Part shown: one piece after another, positions 1 through 10,639 of the stretch
How the letters are laid out: each line of letters begins with the position of its first letter
Position numbering within the stretch: position 1 is the first letter of the stretch
From: Pseudomonas sp. JUb42
Lineage (GTDB): Bacteria; Pseudomonadota; Gammaproteobacteria; Pseudomonadales; Pseudomonadaceae
Direction: 5' to 3'
Length of the DNA stretch: 64,000 bases
Assembly (NCBI RefSeq): GCF_024807945.1
Contig: NZ_JANUFD010000004.1
Span: forward strand, 62,001 to 126,000
The notes under the pieces: model-generated
The model's database searches: none
Told to the model about the DNA's origin: nothing
The model's input: the letters and a program-made list of their open reading frames with translations, nothing else
Position numbers and translations under genes: made by a program

Positions 1-1
1 T

Positions 2-601
2 GTGGCGCAGCAGTCCGCCAGCCTGTCATTGCGCGTAGTGGGCAGCGTCGGCCTGGAGTTCGACACCTCGCCTGCCCGCCTGGACGGCAAGGTCTATCTG
101 TTGCCGGGCAATCCCGAGGTTCTGCCCACCTTCCCAGCCGGCACCACCTTGCATCGCGTGGCCAGTGGTGGTCGGCCGCCTTATACCTATCGCTCCAGCG
201 ATGAGCGGGTGGCGGTGGTCGATGATACTGGCCTGACGTCGGTGCGCGGCAAGGGCACTGCGACCATTTCGGTGACCGATAGCCAGGGCGCGAGCCTGAG
301 TTACCCGGTGACAGTGACCGGGGTCATTCATTGCGTGGGCCTGGGCGGCGGCAAATATACCGAGATCGAGGCAATGGCCGCGCGGCAGCAGGCCCGTGTG
401 CCATCCCTCGAGGAAATGGGACAAATCCACAGTGCCTATGGCAATCGCTGGCCGATGGGCCATGGCTACTACTGGACCTCGACCGTCAGTCATTACGCGC
501 TGCTGAAAAGAATGATGCAGGTGAAAGATCTGGTCACAGGTGCGGTGCCACCCTACGGCATCTGGGATTTAAGCTCCGCCCTTGGCGTCGGCATTCGCTG
601 A
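2..601 (+). CDS. C-terminal part of an Ig-like (Big_2) domain adhesin, truncated by the window edge
   Basis: The reading frame is open from the first bases, so this is probably the end of a longer surface protein; the GTG at base 2 need not be the start. Residues about 50-105 look like a bacterial Ig-like Big_2 domain (PPYTYRSSDERVAVVDDTG, then a GKGTATISVTD strand pattern). The last 90 residues carry VPSLEEMGQI and YYWTSTVSHY, a pattern like the lectin-like tips of invasin/intimin-type adhesins. The role, attachment at the cell surface, is inferred from these domains only. No secretion or anchoring signal is visible because the N-terminus lies outside the window. Confidence 0.6.
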   Translation: MAQQSASLSLRVVGSVGLEFDTSPARLDGKVYLLPGNPEVLPTFPAGTTLHRVASGGRPPYTYRSSDERVAVVDDTGLTSVRGKGTATISVTDSQGASLSYPVTVTGVIHCVGLGGGKYTEIEAMAARQQARVPSLEEMGQIHSAYGNRWPMGHGYYWTSTVSHYALLKRMMQVKDLVTGAVPPYGIWDLSSALGVGIR

Positions 602-679
602 TACGCCACTGACGTTTACGGGGGCGTTACCTTGGCATAGCGCCCTCGTACTCCCGAACACCTTTCCAAGAGCACACGC

Positions 680-1156
680 ATGAGCGCTACTGCACGGCCC
701 GTAAAACCCATGACTCGCCCCGCATCAAATCCCGGCTGCTTTAAGGCCATGGTCAATAACAACCCTATGCGACTCACCTCGCTATTGGGCAGCCTGACTC
801 CGCGCCCCGAGTTGGGCTGCGTGCCCAGGCACTGGATATGGAAGGTGATCGCCGATGGCAAGGTCGCCAACCGGCGTGCCAGTTTCGGGCTGTTTCTCGA
901 TCACGATATCGCGCCCGGTGAGTACGATATCGCCAATGACCCGCGCATCAGGATCGTCTACAACCAGTCGCCCCATTCGTCGAGCAATGTCATTTATCAC
1001 TCGGCGCACTTCCAGACCGGCAGCCTGATTCTCACCGAAGCCGATCTGGACCGGCACAAGCTGGCCGGGCAATTCAGCTTCAGCGTTTCGGCGGTGGATT
1101 TCGAAGTCACCGAAGGCGCGTTTGACCTTTATTGCAGCCTCTCAGCCTCGACGTAA
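680..1156 (+). CDS. hypothetical protein, 158 aa
   Basis: Not recognised. The product is soluble-looking, with no signal peptide or membrane segment. The segment from about residue 50 (HWIWKVIADGKVANRRASF) to the end alternates charged and hydrophobic residues as in a beta-rich domain. It follows the truncated adhesin gene on the same strand by 78 bases and overlaps the 3' end of the convergent hydrolase gene by 15 bases. ATG at 680 was chosen as the most upstream ATG; in-frame methionines at codons 11 and 24 are alternatives because no strong ribosome binding site is seen. Confidence 0.5.
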   Translation: MSATARPVKPMTRPASNPGCFKAMVNNNPMRLTSLLGSLTPRPELGCVPRHWIWKVIADGKVANRRASFGLFLDHDIAPGEYDIANDPRIRIVYNQSPHSSSNVIYHSAHFQTGSLILTEADLDRHKLAGQFSFSVSAVDFEVTEGAFDLYCSLSAST

Positions 1157-1837
1157 AAACTGCGCGACCGCCACGGCCGTAGTGTCCAGGGATTGCGCCT
1201 GATTCAGGCCCGATGCTTTCAAGGGTTTGAGGTCATGGTTGGCAGTCGGTATCCAGAGCACTTCAATGGCCGGGGACAACGCGTAACCGGCCACCGCCTC
1301 GCGACTGCCCAGAGCATCGCGCTCGCCCTGGACGATCAGGGTCGGCACATGCAGCTGCGCAAGATGCGCCACCCGTGGTTTTTCCGGCTTGCCCACGGCA
1401 TAGAACGGATAACCCAGACACACCAGGCCATCGACCTTCAGCTCATCGGCGAGCAGGCTGGCCATGCGCCCGCCCATGGACTTGCCGCCAATGGCCAGAG
1501 GCCCAGTGACATGGGGTCGCACTTGGCCATAAACCTCGCGCCAATAGTCGAGCAACTGCCCCTGAGGGTTGGGTGGCCGTTTGCCACCTCCCGTGCGCCG
1601 TTGGGCCATGTAAGGAAACTCAAAGCGCATCACGCTCACCCCTTGCGCGGCAAGGCGTGCAGCGATGTCGTTCATGAAATCGCTGTCCATCGGCGCGCCC
1701 GCGCCATGGGCGAGGATCAGCGTCGCCGTTGCGCTGCCCGCCCCGTCCTGTCTGGCTGCATGCCACAGCCAGCCGTTGTCCTGCGCCAGTTGCGCGCATT
1801 GATCCCCGTCAATACCGGTATTTGACTCAGTGCTCAT
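1142..1837 (-). CDS. alpha/beta hydrolase of the KANL3/Tex30 type, 231 aa
   Basis: Cytoplasmic serine hydrolase fold of unknown substrate. The chain shows LILAHGAGAPMDSDFM near residue 40 (oxyanion HG motif), the nucleophile elbow GGKSMGGRMAS near residue 117, VQGERDALGS for the acid and TANHDLKP for the catalytic His. This set matches the TEX30/KANL3-type dienelactone-hydrolase-like family found as single genes in Pseudomonas. It is divergent from the first ccoN gene, and its first codons contain an ANR box that probably serves that oxidase operon (see 1799-1812). The family is confident; the function is unknown. Confidence 0.75.
   Translation of the reverse strand: MSTESNTGIDGDQCAQLAQDNGWLWHAARQDGAGSATATLILAHGAGAPMDSDFMNDIAARLAAQGVSVMRFEFPYMAQRRTGGGKRPPNPQGQLLDYWREVYGQVRPHVTGPLAIGGKSMGGRMASLLADELKVDGLVCLGYPFYAVGKPEKPRVAHLAQLHVPTLIVQGERDALGSREAVAGYALSPAIEVLWIPTANHDLKPLKASGLNQAQSLDTTAVAVAQFLRRG
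1799..1812 (+). promoter_or_regulatory. ANR (FNR-type) box upstream of the first ccoNOQP operon
   Basis: TTGATCCCCGTCAA matches the ANR/FNR consensus TTGAT-N4-ATCAA at 9 of 10 defined bases. The centre is about 122 bases before the ccoN ATG, inside the 5' coding end of the divergent hydrolase gene. Class II spacing would put the transcription start near 1847 and the -10 near 1835-1840 (CATGCT, weak). The placement agrees with ANR-activated expression known for the cbb3-2 operon of P. aeruginosa. Confidence 0.7.
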
Positions 1838-1927
1838 GCTTGCCTCGCTTTTGATGAGTCTGCCAATAACCCGGAGCTATAACCGTGCGTAATGGCCCCG
1901 ACCAAGCTGGATGGGAAAAACACCTAA

Positions 1928-3352
<1,425 letters not shown>

Positions 3353-3362
3353 GGAGCTAGTC

Positions 3363-3971
3363 ATGAAACATGAAGTCATCGAGAAAAACGTCGGCCTGCT
3401 GATGATCCTGATGGTCCTGGCCGTCAGCATCGGCGGCCTGACCCAGATCGTCCCGCTGTTCTTTCAGGACGTCACCAACAAGCCGGTCGAAGGCATGAAG
3501 CCCTACACCGCGCTGCAACTGGAAGGGCGCGACATCTATATCCGCGAAGGCTGCGTCGGCTGCCACTCGCAGATGATCCGTCCGTTCCGCGCCGAAACCG
3601 AACGCTACGGCCACTACTCGGTGGCCGGGGAAAGCGTCTGGGACCACCCGTTCCTGTGGGGTTCCAAGCGTACCGGTCCGGACCTGGCCCGGGTCGGCGC
3701 CCGCTACTCCGACGACTGGCACCGCGCGCACTTGTACAACCCGCGCAACGTCGTGCCTGAGTCGAAGATGCCGGCCTACCCATGGTTGGGTGCATCCCCG
3801 CTCGACAACAGCCATACCGAAGCCAAGGTCAAGGCCATGCGCTCCCTGGGCGTGCCGTACACCGACGATGACATCGCTGGCGCAGCTGCTTCGGTGAAGG
3901 GCAAGACCGAACTGGATGCCCTGGTTTCCTACCTGCAAGTGCTCGGCACTTCGATCAAGAGCAAGAGGTAA
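3363..3971 (+). CDS. ccoO: cbb3 oxidase subunit II, monoheme cytochrome c (first operon)
   Basis: Membrane-anchored cytochrome c that passes electrons from CcoP to the CcoN site. The N-terminal segment (about residues 10-30, [16 protein letters not shown]) is the single anchor. One CxxCH heme site, CVGCH, is followed by SQMIRPF, and the [14 protein letters not shown] block is typical of CcoO. Length is 202 aa, as expected. The start ATG has a GGAG-type ribosome binding site in TGAGGAGCTAGTC. It sits 3 bases before ccoQ. Confidence 0.97.
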   Translation: MKHEVIEKNVGLLMILMVLAVSIGGLTQIVPLFFQDVTNKPVEGMKPYTALQLEGRDIYIREGCVGCHSQMIRPFRAETERYGHYSVAGESVWDHPFLWGSKRTGPDLARVGARYSDDWHRAHLYNPRNVVPESKMPAYPWLGASPLDNSHTEAKVKAMRSLGVPYTDDDIAGAAASVKGKTELDALVSYLQVLGTSIKSKR

Positions 3972-3974
3972 GCC

Positions 3975-4178
3975 ATGGATATCGGAGACTTGCGCGGCCT
4001 CGGCACACTGGTAGTCGCGATCGCATTTATCGGCCTGGCCCTCTGGGTGTTCAGTGGCAAACGCAATCCGGCTTTCGCCGAGGCGCGCATGGCACCCTTC
4101 GCGGATGAGCCCCTGCCGCCATCCGCGGATTCAACAAACGAAGCAGAACAACCCGTCGTGCGGAGCAAGCAGCCATGA
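3975..4178 (+). CDS. ccoQ: cbb3 oxidase subunit CcoQ (first operon)
   Basis: Small single-span protein (67 aa) that stabilises the cbb3 complex. It starts [11 protein letters not shown], followed by a hydrophobic span around residues 12-30 ([18 protein letters not shown]) and a hydrophilic acidic tail. An AGAGGTAA ribosome binding site precedes the ATG, and the 3' end overlaps ccoP by 4 bases (ATGA), indicating translational coupling. Confidence 0.93.
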   Translation: MDIGDLRGLGTLVVAIAFIGLALWVFSGKRNPAFAEARMAPFADEPLPPSADSTNEAEQPVVRSKQP

Positions 4179-5128
4179 CCACCTTTTGGAGCACATACAT
4201 CTGCGTGCTGACCCTTGGCAGCCTGATCGGCCTGACCTGGCTGTTGATCGGCACACGCAAGAGCGAGACCAAGGGCAGTGTCGACCAGACCATGGGGCAC
4301 AGCTTCGATGGCATCGAGGAGTACGACAACCCACTGCCGCAATGGTGGTTCATGCTGTTCGCCGGCACCCTGGTGTTCGCCGTCGGCTACCTGATCCTCT
4401 ATCCGGGCCTGGGCAACTGGAAAGGCGTTCTGCCAGGCTACGACAACGGCTGGACCGGCGTTCACGAGTGGGAAAAGGAAATGGACAAGGCAGACGCCAG
4501 GTTCGGCCCGATTTTCGCCAGGTTCGCTGCCATGCCGGTGGCCGAAGTGGCCAAGGACCCGCAGGCACTGAAGATGGGCGGCCGGCTGTTCGCGTCCAAC
4601 TGTTCCGTGTGCCACGGTTCCGACGCCAAGGGTGCCTACGGCTTCCCGAACCTGACCGACACTATCTGGCGCTGGGGCGGTAGCCCGGACACTATCAAGA
4701 CCACCATCATGGGCGGTCGCATGGCGATGATGCCGGCCTGGGGCCCGGTCATCGGTGAAGAAGGCGTGAAGAACGTGGCGGCTTATGTGCGCAAATCCCT
4801 GGCGGGCCTGCCTCTGGCCGCCGACGACAGCGCCAACCTGGCTGCCGGACAGCAAGTGTTCAGCACTACCTGTGTAGCTTGTCACGGTGCTAACGGCCAA
4901 GGTACCGAAGCCATGGGCGCCCCAAACCTCACGCAACCGGGCGGTTTCATCTACGGCAGCAGCCTGGCACAGTTGCAGCAGACCATTCGTCTGGGTCGCC
5001 AGGGCCATATGCCCGCCCAGTCTGAATTGTTGGGTAACGACAAAGTGCAATTGCTGGCCGCTTATGTGTACAGCCTGTCCAATGGTCCTGATCAACCGGC
5101 GGACAAGGCGGCGCAGAAGCAACCGTAA
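4175..5128 (+). CDS. ccoP: cbb3 oxidase subunit III, diheme cytochrome c (first operon)
   Basis: Diheme electron entry subunit, 317 aa. Two N-terminal spans (about 4-25 and 55-80) flank the conserved [15 protein letters not shown] motif. Two CxxCH sites follow, CSVCH in the middle and CVACH in the C-terminal third. Compared with the copy at 7840 it lacks about 15 residues between LPGY and [12 protein letters not shown], and its C-terminal tail is longer and more hydrophilic ([11 protein letters not shown]). The gene ends the operon; a REP pair and a terminator hairpin follow. Confidence 0.97.
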   Translation: MTTFWSTYICVLTLGSLIGLTWLLIGTRKSETKGSVDQTMGHSFDGIEEYDNPLPQWWFMLFAGTLVFAVGYLILYPGLGNWKGVLPGYDNGWTGVHEWEKEMDKADARFGPIFARFAAMPVAEVAKDPQALKMGGRLFASNCSVCHGSDAKGAYGFPNLTDTIWRWGGSPDTIKTTIMGGRMAMMPAWGPVIGEEGVKNVAAYVRKSLAGLPLAADDSANLAAGQQVFSTTCVACHGANGQGTEAMGAPNLTQPGGFIYGSSLAQLQQTIRLGRQGHMPAQSELLGNDKVQLLAAYVYSLSNGPDQPADKAAQKQP

Positions 5129-5145
5129 GATCGATGAAAGCTGTT

Positions 5146-5241
5146 CTGTGGGAGCGCGGCTTGCCCGCGAAGCGGCCGATACATCCGCCACATTCTTTCA
5201 AGCTGAAAGATCGACTTCGCGGGCAAGCCTCGCTCCCACAG
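5146..5241. repeat. REP pair, GCGGCTTGCCCGCGAA family
   Basis: Two inverted REP arms, TGTGGGAGCGCGGC on the left and GCCTCGCTCCCACA on the right, enclose about 45 bases. This is the standard Pseudomonas extragenic palindrome pair (BIME-like). It sits directly after ccoP and could protect or end the operon transcript. Confidence 0.9.
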
Positions 5242-5254
5242 GTTTTGAATCCCC

Positions 5255-5290
5255 AACTGCCGCACTCCGCAATGGAGCGCGGCAGTTTTC
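5255..5290 (+). terminator. rho-independent terminator after the first cco operon
   Basis: AACTGCCGC pairs with GCGGCAGTT over 9 bp, then CTCC with GGAG after one mismatch, with a GCAAT loop and TTTTC following. The rest of the gap (5291-5595) holds the second ccoN promoter region; I found no ANR box there. Confidence 0.7.
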
Positions 5291-5595
5291 GTTGATGACG
5301 TGACCAAGTGTCGCAGTTGCGCTGCCACCGACTTCCCTCCCCTGCCGATCACGACTAAGCTTGCCACCATAGTGGACCGGCATTTGCTGGCCACAGGCCA
5401 AGTGAAGGGAAGCTCCTGACTCAGGACTCACACGCCACTCGACCTGCCCCGTCTTCCTCGGTCTGCTAAAACGAATTCCGCTTGCGTGCGCTTGCGAGGG
5501 ATTCGTCAGACAGGGCCTTCGAACACCTACCAAGGTGTGTCATCGACTGCGCCCGGTTTGCACTCTAATAAATAGCCAAACCGTGGAACCTTAGA

Positions 5596-7038
5596 ATGAG
5601 CACAGCAATAAGTCCGACGGCTTATAACTACAAGGTCGTCCGCCAGTTCGCCATCATGACGGTGGTCTGGGGGATTCTTGGCATGGGCCTGGGCGTGTTC
5701 ATCGCCTCGCAGCTGGTCTGGCCGGACCTGAATTTCGGTCTGGAATGGACCACTTTCGGCCGCCTGCGACCGCTGCACACTAACCTTGTGATCTTCGCCT
5801 TTGGCGGCTGCGCGCTGTTCTCCACCTCTTATTACGTGGTGCAACGTACCTGCCAGGTGCGGCTGATTTCCGACAGCATGGCGGCGTTTCACTTCTGGGG
5901 CTGGCAGGCGGTGATCGTCGGCGCCCTGATCACCCTGCCCATGGGCTACACCACCACCAAGGAATACGCCGAACTGGAATGGCCCCTGGCCATTTTGCTC
6001 GCGGTGGTCTGGATCACTTATGCAGCGGTGTTCTTCGGCACCATCGTCAAGCGCAAGACCAGGCACATCTACGTCGGCAACTGGTTCTACGGCGCCTTTA
6101 TCCTGGTCACGGCGATGCTGCATATCGTCAACCATATCTCCTTGCCGGTGAGTTTCTTCAAGTCCTACTCGGCCTACGCCGGGGCCACCGACGCGATGAT
6201 CCAGTGGTGGTACGGGCACAACGCCGTGGGTTTTTTCCTGACCACGGGTTTCCTCGGGATGATGTATTACTTCGTGCCCAAACAGGCCGAACGGCCGATC
6301 TATTCCTATCGCCTGTCCATCGTGCATTTCTGGGCGCTGATCACCCTGTATATCTGGGCCGGCCCCCACCATCTGCACTACACCGCCCTGCCGGACTGGG
6401 CGCAGTCGTTGGGTATGGTGATGTCGATCATCCTTCTGGCCCCGAGCTGGGGCGGCATGATCAACGGCATGATGACCCTCTCCGGCGCCTGGCATAAATT
6501 GCGCGTCGACCCGATCCTGCGTTTCCTGGTGGTGTCCCTGGCGTTCTACGGTATGTCGACGTTCGAGGGGCCGATGATGGCGATCAAGACCGTCAACGCC
6601 CTCTCCCACTACACCGACTGGACCATCGGCCACGTCCACGCCGGGGCCCTGGGCTGGGTGGCGATGATTTCCATCGGCGCGATCTACCACATGATCCCGA
6701 AAATCTTCGGCCGCCCGCAGATGCACAGCATCGGCCTGATCAACGCACACTTCTGGCTGGCTACCATCGGCACCGTGCTCTATATCGCCTCGATGTGGGT
6801 CAACGGCATCACCCAGGGCCTGATGTGGCGGGCCATCAACGATGATGGCACCCTCACCTACTCCTTCGTCGAAGCCCTGCAAGCCAGCCATCCGGGCTAT
6901 ATCGTCCGCGCGCTGGGCGGCGCCTTCTTTGCCAGTGGCATGCTGCTGATGGCCTACAACGTCTGGCGCACCGTACGTGCTTCGACTCCTGAAGAAGCCG
7001 AAGCCGCTGCGCAGATCGCTGTCGTGGGGGCGCACTGA
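5596..7038 (+). CDS. ccoN: cbb3-type cytochrome c oxidase subunit I (second operon)
   Basis: Second catalytic subunit, 480 aa, with the same heme and copper histidine motifs (RPLHTN, WWYGHN, GPHHLHY, HVHAG) and about 12 membrane spans. It differs from the first copy mainly in the N-terminal 120 residues and the C-terminus ([15 protein letters not shown]). It lies in the operon next to ccoG, the position of the cbb3-1 isoform of P. aeruginosa, which is expressed also under aerobic growth. The stop overlaps the ccoO start by one base (TGATG). No ANR box was found in its 467-base upstream gap. Confidence 0.97.
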   Translation: MSTAISPTAYNYKVVRQFAIMTVVWGILGMGLGVFIASQLVWPDLNFGLEWTTFGRLRPLHTNLVIFAFGGCALFSTSYYVVQRTCQVRLISDSMAAFHFWGWQAVIVGALITLPMGYTTTKEYAELEWPLAILLAVVWITYAAVFFGTIVKRKTRHIYVGNWFYGAFILVTAMLHIVNHISLPVSFFKSYSAYAGATDAMIQWWYGHNAVGFFLTTGFLGMMYYFVPKQAERPIYSYRLSIVHFWALITLYIWAGPHHLHYTALPDWAQSLGMVMSIILLAPSWGGMINGMMTLSGAWHKLRVDPILRFLVVSLAFYGMSTFEGPMMAIKTVNALSHYTDWTIGHVHAGALGWVAMISIGAIYHMIPKIFGRPQMHSIGLINAHFWLATIGTVLYIASMWVNGITQGLMWRAINDDGTLTYSFVEALQASHPGYIVRALGGAFFASGMLLMAYNVWRTVRASTPEEAEAAAQIAVVGAH

Positions 7039-7646
7039 TGAAACACGAAGTCGTTGAAAAGAACATTGGCCTGCTGGCCTTCTTCATGGTCATCGCCGTC
7101 AGCATCGGCGGCCTGACCCAGATCGTCCCGCTGTTTTTCCAGGACGTCACCAACAAGCCCATCGAAGGCATGAAGCCGCGCCCGGCGCTGGAAGTGGAAG
7201 GCCGCGACGTGTTCATCGCCAACGGTTGCGTCGGCTGCCACTCGCAGATGATCCGCCCGTTCCGCGCCGAAACCGAACGCTACGGCCACTACTCGGTGGC
7301 CGGGGAAAGCGTCTGGGACCACCCGTTCCTGTGGGGTTCCAAACGCACCGGCCCGGACCTGGCCCGGGTCGGCGGGCGCTACTCCGATGACTGGCATCGG
7401 GCGCACCTGTACAACCCGCGCAACGTGGTGCCGGAATCGATCATGCCGGCCTATCCGTTCCTCGTCGAACACAAGCTCGATGGCAAGGACACCGCGAAGA
7501 AACTCGAAGTGCTGCGTGCCCTTGGCGTGCCCTACACCGACGCCGACATCGCCGGTGCCCGGGATGCAGTCAAGGGCAAGACCGAAATGGATGCACTGGT
7601 AGCCTACCTGCAAGGCCTGGGCACCCTTATCAAGAGCAAACGGTGA
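7038..7646 (+). CDS. ccoO: cbb3 oxidase subunit II, monoheme cytochrome c (second operon)
   Basis: Monoheme membrane cytochrome c, 202 aa, with an N-terminal anchor ([16 protein letters not shown]) and one heme site, CVGCH, followed by SQMIRPF. It is the same length as the first CcoO and nearly identical through the [14 protein letters not shown] region; differences cluster around the VFIANG segment before the heme and in the 130-150 loop. The start overlaps the ccoN stop, which supports tight coupling of subunit synthesis. Confidence 0.97.
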   Translation: MKHEVVEKNIGLLAFFMVIAVSIGGLTQIVPLFFQDVTNKPIEGMKPRPALEVEGRDVFIANGCVGCHSQMIRPFRAETERYGHYSVAGESVWDHPFLWGSKRTGPDLARVGGRYSDDWHRAHLYNPRNVVPESIMPAYPFLVEHKLDGKDTAKKLEVLRALGVPYTDADIAGARDAVKGKTEMDALVAYLQGLGTLIKSKR

Positions 7647-7651
7647 GCATG

Positions 7652-7843
7652 ATGGATATCGGCATGATTCGTGGCCTGGGCACCCTCGTCGTGATGGTGG
7701 CTTTCATTGGTCTTGCGCTGTGGGTGTTCAGCCCCAAGCGCAAATCTGAATTCGAAGATGCAACCCTGCTGCCGTTTGCCGATGACCCCGAGGCCATCCG
7801 CAAGGTCGAGCAAGCCAAGGCCGCCGGGAGAGACAAGGCATGA
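7652..7843 (+). CDS. ccoQ: cbb3 oxidase subunit CcoQ (second operon)
   Basis: Single-span CcoQ of 63 aa. The frame opens at a GTG (7643) and has ATGs at 7649 and 7652; I chose 7652 because it gives [11 protein letters not shown], aligning with the first copy, and leaves the best spacing to GGTGAG. The hydrophobic span is [18 protein letters not shown]. The 3' end overlaps ccoP by 4 bases (ATGA). It stabilises the oxidase complex in the inner membrane. Confidence 0.9.
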   Translation: MDIGMIRGLGTLVVMVAFIGLALWVFSPKRKSEFEDATLLPFADDPEAIRKVEQAKAAGRDKA

Positions 7844-8817
7844 GTACGTTCTGGAGTCTGTATGTCACGGTTTTGACCCTGGGCACCATCTTCGGCCTGA
7901 GCTGGCTGCTGCTGGCAACCCGCAAGGGCCAGCGCAGCGGGGAAACCGACCAGACCGTCGGCCACTCCTTCGACGGCATCGAGGAATACGACAACCCACT
8001 GCCGCGCTGGTGGTTCATGCTGTTCGTCGGCACCATCATCTTCGCCCTCGGCTACCTGGTGCTGTACCCCGGCCTGGGTAACTGGAAAGGCCTGCTGCCT
8101 GGTTACAACTACGTCGATAACGACAAGCAAGTGACCTTCTCCAATGGCCAGCAGGGCTGGACCGGCGTGCATGAGTGGGAGAAGGAAATGGCCCGCTCGG
8201 AAGCCCGCTTCGGGCCGATCTTCGCCAAATTCGCCGCCATGCCCATCGAGGAAGTGGCCAAGGACCCGCAAGCGCTGAAAATGGGCGCGCGGTTGTTCGC
8301 CTCCAACTGCTCGGTATGTCACGGCTCCGACGCCAAGGGTGCCTACGGTTTCCCCAACCTGACCGACGCCGACTGGCGCTGGGGCGGCGATGCCCAGACC
8401 ATCAAGACCACCATTATGGGTGGCCGTCAGGCGGTGATGCCGGCCTGGGGTGAAGTCATCGGCGAGCAAGGCGTGCGCGATGTCGCCGCGTTTGTCGTCA
8501 GCCAACTGGACGGGCGCAAACTGCCCGACGACGCCAAGGCCGATCCGGCCGCCGGGCAGAAGCTGTTCGCTGCCAACTGCGCCGCCTGCCACGGCCCCGA
8601 AGGCAAGGGCACCGCCGCCATGGGCGCCCCCGACCTGACCCATCCGGCAGCATTCATTTACGGTTCAAGCTTCGCCCAGTTGCAACAGACCATCCGCTAC
8701 GGCCGCCAGGGCCAGATGCCGGCCCAGGAGTTGCTGCAGGGTAATGACAAGGTTCATTTGTTGGCGGCGTATGTGTATAGCCTGTCCCATGGGGAGAAGC
8801 CGACCGAGACCAAATAG
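7840..8817 (+). CDS. ccoP: cbb3 oxidase subunit III, diheme cytochrome c (second operon)
   Basis: Diheme c-type subunit, 325 aa, with two N-terminal spans around [15 protein letters not shown], then CSVCH and CAACH heme sites. It carries the insert [15 protein letters not shown], missing from the first CcoP, between the second span and the first heme domain. The tail is short (HGEKPTETK). It ends the second operon; a different REP-like inverted repeat follows and may act as transcript end. Confidence 0.97.
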   Translation: MSTFWSLYVTVLTLGTIFGLSWLLLATRKGQRSGETDQTVGHSFDGIEEYDNPLPRWWFMLFVGTIIFALGYLVLYPGLGNWKGLLPGYNYVDNDKQVTFSNGQQGWTGVHEWEKEMARSEARFGPIFAKFAAMPIEEVAKDPQALKMGARLFASNCSVCHGSDAKGAYGFPNLTDADWRWGGDAQTIKTTIMGGRQAVMPAWGEVIGEQGVRDVAAFVVSQLDGRKLPDDAKADPAAGQKLFAANCAACHGPEGKGTAAMGAPDLTHPAAFIYGSSFAQLQQTIRYGRQGQMPAQELLQGNDKVHLLAAYVYSLSHGEKPTETK

Positions 8818-8850
8818 AAGCAACGCAACCCTCTGAATTGGAATGAGGTT

Positions 8851-8942
8851 TGTGGGACCGGCTTTAGCCGGGAAGACGATGTAACAACCGATAGAAATAT
8901 ATTGGTCCTGCCGACGTCTTCCCGGCTAAAGCCGGTCCCACA
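8851..8942. repeat. inverted repeat of the GGACCGGCTTTAGCCGGG family
   Basis: The left arm TGTGGGACCGGCTTTAGCCG and a perfectly complementary right arm pair over about 28 bases around a 36-base AT-richer centre. It is a REP family distinct from the GGAGCG type seen elsewhere in the window, and it sits just after ccoP. A decayed relative lies at 39289-39336. Confidence 0.85.
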
Positions 8943-9044
8943 TTCGTCCTGCGATGCGCAGTGTCGAACAGGGTACTGAGGCGACGGCTAATTCATCGCA
9001 TTGCTCTTTAATCCTCGAAAAACCAACCATAATTAACACGTCAA

Positions 9045-9058
9045 TTGACTTGGATCAC
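9045..9058 (+). promoter_or_regulatory. ANR (FNR-type) box upstream of ccoG
   Basis: TTGACTTGGATCAC matches TTGAT-N4-ATCAA at 8 of 10 defined bases. It lies about 160 bases before the ccoG ATG in the otherwise gene-free stretch 8943-9211, so the assembly operon ccoGHIS is probably raised at low oxygen. No good -10 hexamer could be fixed by eye. Confidence 0.55.
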
Positions 9059-9211
9059 TTACACCATCACTCGCTGGAGCCCAACGCGACCACAGGCCGC
9101 AGCCTTGCGTTAGAGTGACAGGCGTATCATTGACGGCACAAAAGCAGCACCTTCTGACCACAGTCGGCACGTACTGGCTGAGGCATTTTTCCACTGCCGT
9201 GGGACGCTCCG

Positions 9212-10627
9212 ATGAGTAACCAGATTCCGGTCCAAAACATCACCCCGCCACCCAAAAAAGACACGACCACTGTCGATCTTTATGCGTCACGCGAGAAGAT
9301 CTACACCCGTGCCTTTACCGGTATTTTCCGCAACTTGCGCATGGCCGGTGGCGCGCTGTTGTTTCTTCTTTATTTCGGTACCGTCTGGCTCGACTGGGGC
9401 GGCCATCAGGCGGTCTGGTGGAACCTGCCGGAGCGCAAGTTCTACATCTTCGGCGCCACTATCTGGCCTCAGGACTTTATCCTGCTGTCGGGCCTTTTGA
9501 TCGTCGCCGCCTTCGGCCTGTTCTTCATCACCGTGTTCGCCGGGCGTGTCTGGTGCGGCTATACCTGCCCGCAAAGCGTCTGGACCTGGATCTTCATGTG
9601 GTGCGAAAAAGTCACCGAAGGCGACCGCAACCAGCGCATCAAGCTCGACAAGGCGCCCATGAGCGCCAACAAGTTCGTGCGCAAGTTGGGCAAGCACAGC
9701 CTGTGGCTGATCATCGGTTTCGTTACCGGGCTGACGTTCGTCGGCTACTTCGCGCCGATTCGTGAGCTGGTCATCGAATTCTTCAGCGGCCAGGCCGATG
9801 GCTGGTCCTACTTCTGGGTCGGTTTCTTCACGCTGGCTACCTACGGCAATGCCGGCTGGCTGCGTGAGCAGGTGTGCATCTACATGTGCCCGTATGCGCG
9901 GTTCCAGAGCGTGATGTTCGACAAGGACACCCTGATAGTCTCCTACGACCCACGCCGTGGCGAGAAACGCGGCACCCGCAAAAAGGAAGTGGACTACAAG
10001 GCCCAGGGCTTGGGTGACTGCATCGACTGCACCATGTGTGTCCAGGTCTGCCCCACCGGCATCGACATTCGCGACGGCCTGCAGATCGAGTGCATCGGCT
10101 GTGCCGCCTGCATCGATGCCTGCGACACCATCATGGACAAGATGCACTACCCGCGCGGCCTGATCAGCTACACCACCGAACACAACCTGTCGGGCCAGGT
10201 CACCCACAAGTTGCGCCCGCGCTTGATCGGTTACGCCGTGGTCCTGTTGGTGATGATTGGCCTGCTGGCCGGGGCTTTCTTCATGCGCTCGCTGGTGGGT
10301 TTCGATATCAGCAAGGACCGCGTGCTGTACCGGGAAAACGCCGAGGGGCGGATCGAAAACGTCTACACCCTGAAAATCATGAACAAGGATCAGGTCGATC
10401 ACACCTATGTGCTTGATGCCTCCGGCCTGCCTGACCTGAAGCTGCAGGGGCGCCGCGAGTTCCGCGTCCCGGCCGGCGAAATCTTCAGCATGCCGGTCGA
10501 GCTGTCCAGTGCCCCGGAACAGCTGCCGTCAAGTACCAACGAAGTAATTTTCAGCCTCAAGGACGCGGACGACAGCAGCAGCCACGTTGAAGCCAAGAGC
10601 CGGTTTATCGGCCCACAGATTCGTTAA
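9212..10627 (+). CDS. ccoG: cbb3 oxidase assembly protein CcoG, polyferredoxin-like
   Basis: Membrane iron-sulfur protein for cbb3 assembly; characterised CcoG proteins act as cupric reductases in copper delivery. The 471 aa chain has several spans (about 37-55, 85-110, 160-180, 195-220, 335-355). Cys motifs include CGYTCPQSVW, CIYMCPYAR and the ferredoxin pair CIDCTMCVQVCP and CIGCAACIDACD. The C-terminal 100 residues form an Ig-like periplasmic domain (RENAEGRIENVYTLKIMN). It leads a ccoG-ccoH-ccoI-ccoS operon and is preceded by an ANR box. Confidence 0.95.
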   Translation: MSNQIPVQNITPPPKKDTTTVDLYASREKIYTRAFTGIFRNLRMAGGALLFLLYFGTVWLDWGGHQAVWWNLPERKFYIFGATIWPQDFILLSGLLIVAAFGLFFITVFAGRVWCGYTCPQSVWTWIFMWCEKVTEGDRNQRIKLDKAPMSANKFVRKLGKHSLWLIIGFVTGLTFVGYFAPIRELVIEFFSGQADGWSYFWVGFFTLATYGNAGWLREQVCIYMCPYARFQSVMFDKDTLIVSYDPRRGEKRGTRKKEVDYKAQGLGDCIDCTMCVQVCPTGIDIRDGLQIECIGCAACIDACDTIMDKMHYPRGLISYTTEHNLSGQVTHKLRPRLIGYAVVLLVMIGLLAGAFFMRSLVGFDISKDRVLYRENAEGRIENVYTLKIMNKDQVDHTYVLDASGLPDLKLQGRREFRVPAGEIFSMPVELSSAPEQLPSSTNEVIFSLKDADDSSSHVEAKSRFIGPQIR

Positions 10628-10639
10628 GAGAACATTGTC

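Noticed and set aside
5129..5595. ANR box before the second ccoN
   Set aside because: The best candidate, TTGATGACGTGACC, keeps only the left half-site; the right half has no match, so it was not called.
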